Shown here: positions 62,375 to 64,000 of the stretch, one piece after another
Numbering within the stretch: the first letter of the stretch is position 1
Layout: each line of letters starts with the position of its first letter
Source of the DNA: Ferrimonas sediminicola
GTDB taxonomy: Bacteria; Pseudomonadota; Gammaproteobacteria; Enterobacterales; Shewanellaceae
NCBI RefSeq assembly: GCF_005116715.1
Contig: NZ_SWCI01000015.1
Span: 1-64,000 of the forward strand
DNA: 64,000 nt
Direction of reading: 5' to 3'
Notes under the pieces: model-generated
What the model saw: only the letters and a program-made list of their open reading frames with translations
Told to the model about the DNA's origin: nothing
Databases searched by the model: none
Position numbers and translations under genes: made by a program

Positions 62375-63295
62375 CTAGCCATCGACACGCCCTAAGCGGT
62401 AGTGAAAGACCTTGAGCCCCCGGTCCGGATCCGACTCGGGGAAGCTGGGCGGATTGGGCAACTGGTCCACCAGGGACAGCGATGGTGCATGCTCGGCCAC
62501 CTGAGCGGTAAGGAAATCGCGGCTGAGCTCGGGCGCATTCAGGCACAGCAGGGCGTCGCCATCGGGGGCCAGCAGTTCAGGCAGGCGACGCAACACCCGG
62601 CAGTAATCCTTGGTGGCAATAAAACTGCCGTGCTGGAAGCTGGGCGGGTCGATCACCACCAGGTCATAGGGCCCCAACTTCTTCAGCTTGCCGAAGGTTT
62701 TGAACAGATCATGCGCCAGGTAACGAACCCCGCTTCCCAGCTTATTCTTGGCATGATTGCGCTTGCCGGTTTTCAGGGCACCACCGCTCATGTCCAGGTT
62801 GACCACAGACTCGGCCCCGCCGGCGCAGGCCGCCACGGAGAAACCACAGGTGTAGGCAAACAGGTTGAGCACCCGTTTGCCCCGGGCATGAGCGCGAACC
62901 CAGCGCCGGCCTTCCGCCATATCCAGAAACAGGCCGTGGTTCTGTCCCCGCATCAGGTCCACCAGAAACAGTTCCTGTCCCTCTCTGATCCAGTGGGGTG
63001 AAGGCACCTGTCCCGCCATCTGCAGGGTGGCTGCCGGAGAGACACCTCGATTCTGCCATACCAGGTTGAGGGGGGCCCCCTCCCCAGCCTGAGACCACCA
63101 CTGTTCCACCTGCTGCCGCCAAAGCCGCATCTGCTCCGGCTCGGGGGTGGTGAAGGTGGTCAGCAGCAACACCGGCGGATAGAGGTCCAGGGTCAGGCTC
63201 TCCAGGCCAGGGTAACAGTGACCCCGGCCATGAAACAGGCGCTGAGCCTGATCCAGCGCCACCGTGGTTGGCAGGTGTGGGATCAGGGCGGTCAT
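62375..63295 (-). CDS. Class I SAM-dependent methyltransferase (RlmI/RlmK-like domain)
   Basis: A 306-residue protein. The SAM site is VLNLFAYTCGFSVAACAGGA followed by VVNLDMSGGALKTGKRN; motif IV is YDLVVIDPPSFQHGSF. The DPPSF motif and layout resemble the catalytic domain of the rRNA methyltransferases RlmI/RlmK but there is no N-terminal PUA domain, so the substrate is uncertain. The ATG overlaps the stop of the AI-2E permease gene as ATGA, indicating an operon. Confidence 0.85.
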   Translation of the reverse strand: MTALIPHLPTTVALDQAQRLFHGRGHCYPGLESLTLDLYPPVLLLTTFTTPEPEQMRLWRQQVEQWWSQAGEGAPLNLVWQNRGVSPAATLQMAGQVPSPHWIREGQELFLVDLMRGQNHGLFLDMAEGRRWVRAHARGKRVLNLFAYTCGFSVAACAGGAESVVNLDMSGGALKTGKRNHAKNKLGSGVRYLAHDLFKTFGKLKKLGPYDLVVIDPPSFQHGSFIATKDYCRVLRRLPELLAPDGDALLCLNAPELSRDFLTAQVAEHAPSLSLVDQLPNPPSFPESDPDRGLKVFHYRLGRVDG

Positions 63296-64000
63296 CGGTC
63301 CGCCTCCTGCTGCAAGGGACGGCGGATCGGCTTACCGGTCATGGTCACCGGAATGGCCAGGCTGCGGCTCTGAGGCTCTCCCTCCAACAGGGCGGCAAGC
63401 CAACGTCCCCCCTGGGTCGCTTCCAGGCCGATCTTGACGATCATGGTCAGGGGCACCGACAACAACATCCCCACGGAGCCCAACAACCATCCCCAGAAGA
63501 TCAACGACAGAAACACCACCAGGGTGGAGAGGCCCAGGCCGCGGCCCATCATTCTCGGCTCAACCACGTTCCCCATGAACATGTTCACCGAGACGTAGAG
63601 ACCGGCCACGGCGGCGGCGCCGCCAGCCCCCAACTGGATCAGTGCCAGGGCCACGGGGGGCACTGCGGCGATGATTGAGCCGATATTGGGGATATAGTTA
63701 AACAGGAAGGCCACCACTCCCCACAGGATGAAGTAGTCCACCCCGATCAGGTAGAGGCCAACGCCACAGATAACACCGGTCCCCAGGCTCACCAGGGTCT
63801 TAATCGCCAGGTAGCGGTTGACCGACTCCAGGAAACGGTCGATCTGCAACATCCTCATATGGGGATCGTCCAGGGCGTAGTGAAGCTTTCTGGGCAGGCT
63901 GGAAGCCTCAAACAGCATAAACACCACGGTCAGGACAATCAGCAGCAGGTTGGCCATCACCGCACCGATGCCGGAAAGCATGTCGGTGGCCAGGCTCATC
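63292..64000 (-). CDS. AI-2E family (PerM-like) permease, N-terminus outside the window
   Basis: The visible 235 or so residues form the C-terminal part of a membrane protein with several hydrophobic segments (MANLLLIVLTVVFMLFEASS; YLIGVDYFILWGVVAFLFNY) and the family pattern IPNIGSIIAAVPPVALALIQ, EPRMMGRGLGLSTLVVFLSL. AI-2E family proteins carry out export or exchange of small solutes; some work as Na+/H+ antiporters and the name is historical. The gene continues past the right edge; its real start is not seen. Confidence 0.88.
   Translation of the reverse strand, partial: MSLATDMLSGIGAVMANLLLIVLTVVFMLFEASSLPRKLHYALDDPHMRMLQIDRFLESVNRYLAIKTLVSLGTGVICGVGLYLIGVDYFILWGVVAFLFNYIPNIGSIIAAVPPVALALIQLGAGGAAAVAGLYVSVNMFMGNVVEPRMMGRGLGLSTLVVFLSLIFWGWLLGSVGMLLSVPLTMIVKIGLEATQGGRWLAALLEGEPQSRSLAIPVTMTGKPIRRPLQQEADR

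Overview
The window is a gammaproteobacterial chromosome segment, GC-rich, with the complete gene set of a single polar flagellum in the Vibrio/Shewanella style: FlrA/FlrB/FlrC regulators, FlhF/FlhG polar placement proteins, FliA and FlgM, FlgO/FlgP/FlgT outer ring proteins, and a ParC/ParP-coupled chemotaxis cluster. A CymA-type tetraheme quinol dehydrogenase closely resembling the Shewanella protein, next to ackA-pta, points to Alteromonadales. A Ferrimonas-like, metal- or multi-acceptor-respiring marine bacterium is my best guess, but this is inference from protein resemblance and not from a marker gene. I see no rRNA or tRNA gene, insertion sequence, prophage or CRISPR.

Layout from left to right. 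1-760: tandem repeats (period 207 bp) built of two palindromic modules. 812-13262 (minus strand): flhA-flhF-flhG-fliA-cheY-cheZ-cheA-cheB-orphan-parC-parP-cheW-DUF2802. 13540-15360: a second, larger array of nine ~209 bp units carrying the same palindromic modules in the opposite orientation. 15391-22607 (minus): fliK-fliL-fliM-fliN-fliO-fliP-fliQ-fliR-flhB. 22740-28585 (minus): fliE-F-G-H-I-J. 28647-32603 (minus): flrA, then flrB-flrC. 32812-35329 (minus): flaG-fliD-fliT-like-fliS. 35548-36720: one flagellin gene. 36978-44412 (minus): flgF-G-H-I-J-K-L. 44581-47536 (minus): flgB-C-D-E. 47616-49371 (minus): cheV-cheR. 49531-53374: flgA (+), flgMN (+), flgT (-), flgOP (+). Then yfbV (-), ackA-pta (+), cymA (+), a minus-strand operon of two DUF1538 membrane proteins with a PII-like protein and a CBS-pair protein, a small lipoprotein (+), a candidate 32-residue acidic protein (-), and a SAM methyltransferase behind an AI-2E family permease that runs off the right edge.

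The regulatory hierarchy can be read from promoter sequences. Sigma-54 (-24/-12) elements precede flhA, fliK, flrB, flgF, flgB, flgA and flgT. Sigma-28 elements with exact 11 bp spacers precede fliC, flaG, flgM and flgO. This matches the known FlrA -> sigma-54/FlrBC -> FliA cascade of polar flagella. Several promoters also fix start codons (flhA, flgO). No stator (pomAB/motAB, motX, motY) or hubP gene is present, so these must lie elsewhere.

The most unusual items are the two palindrome-based tandem arrays (one splitting the flagellar cluster and showing a three-unit higher-order repeat with hybrid units), a terminator hairpin whose 3' arm and T-tract are also the sigma-54 promoter of flgB, triplicated acidic motifs in CheA beside ParP/ParC, and the PII + CBS + paired DUF1538 operon, which looks like a nucleotide- or metabolite-gated ion antiporter.
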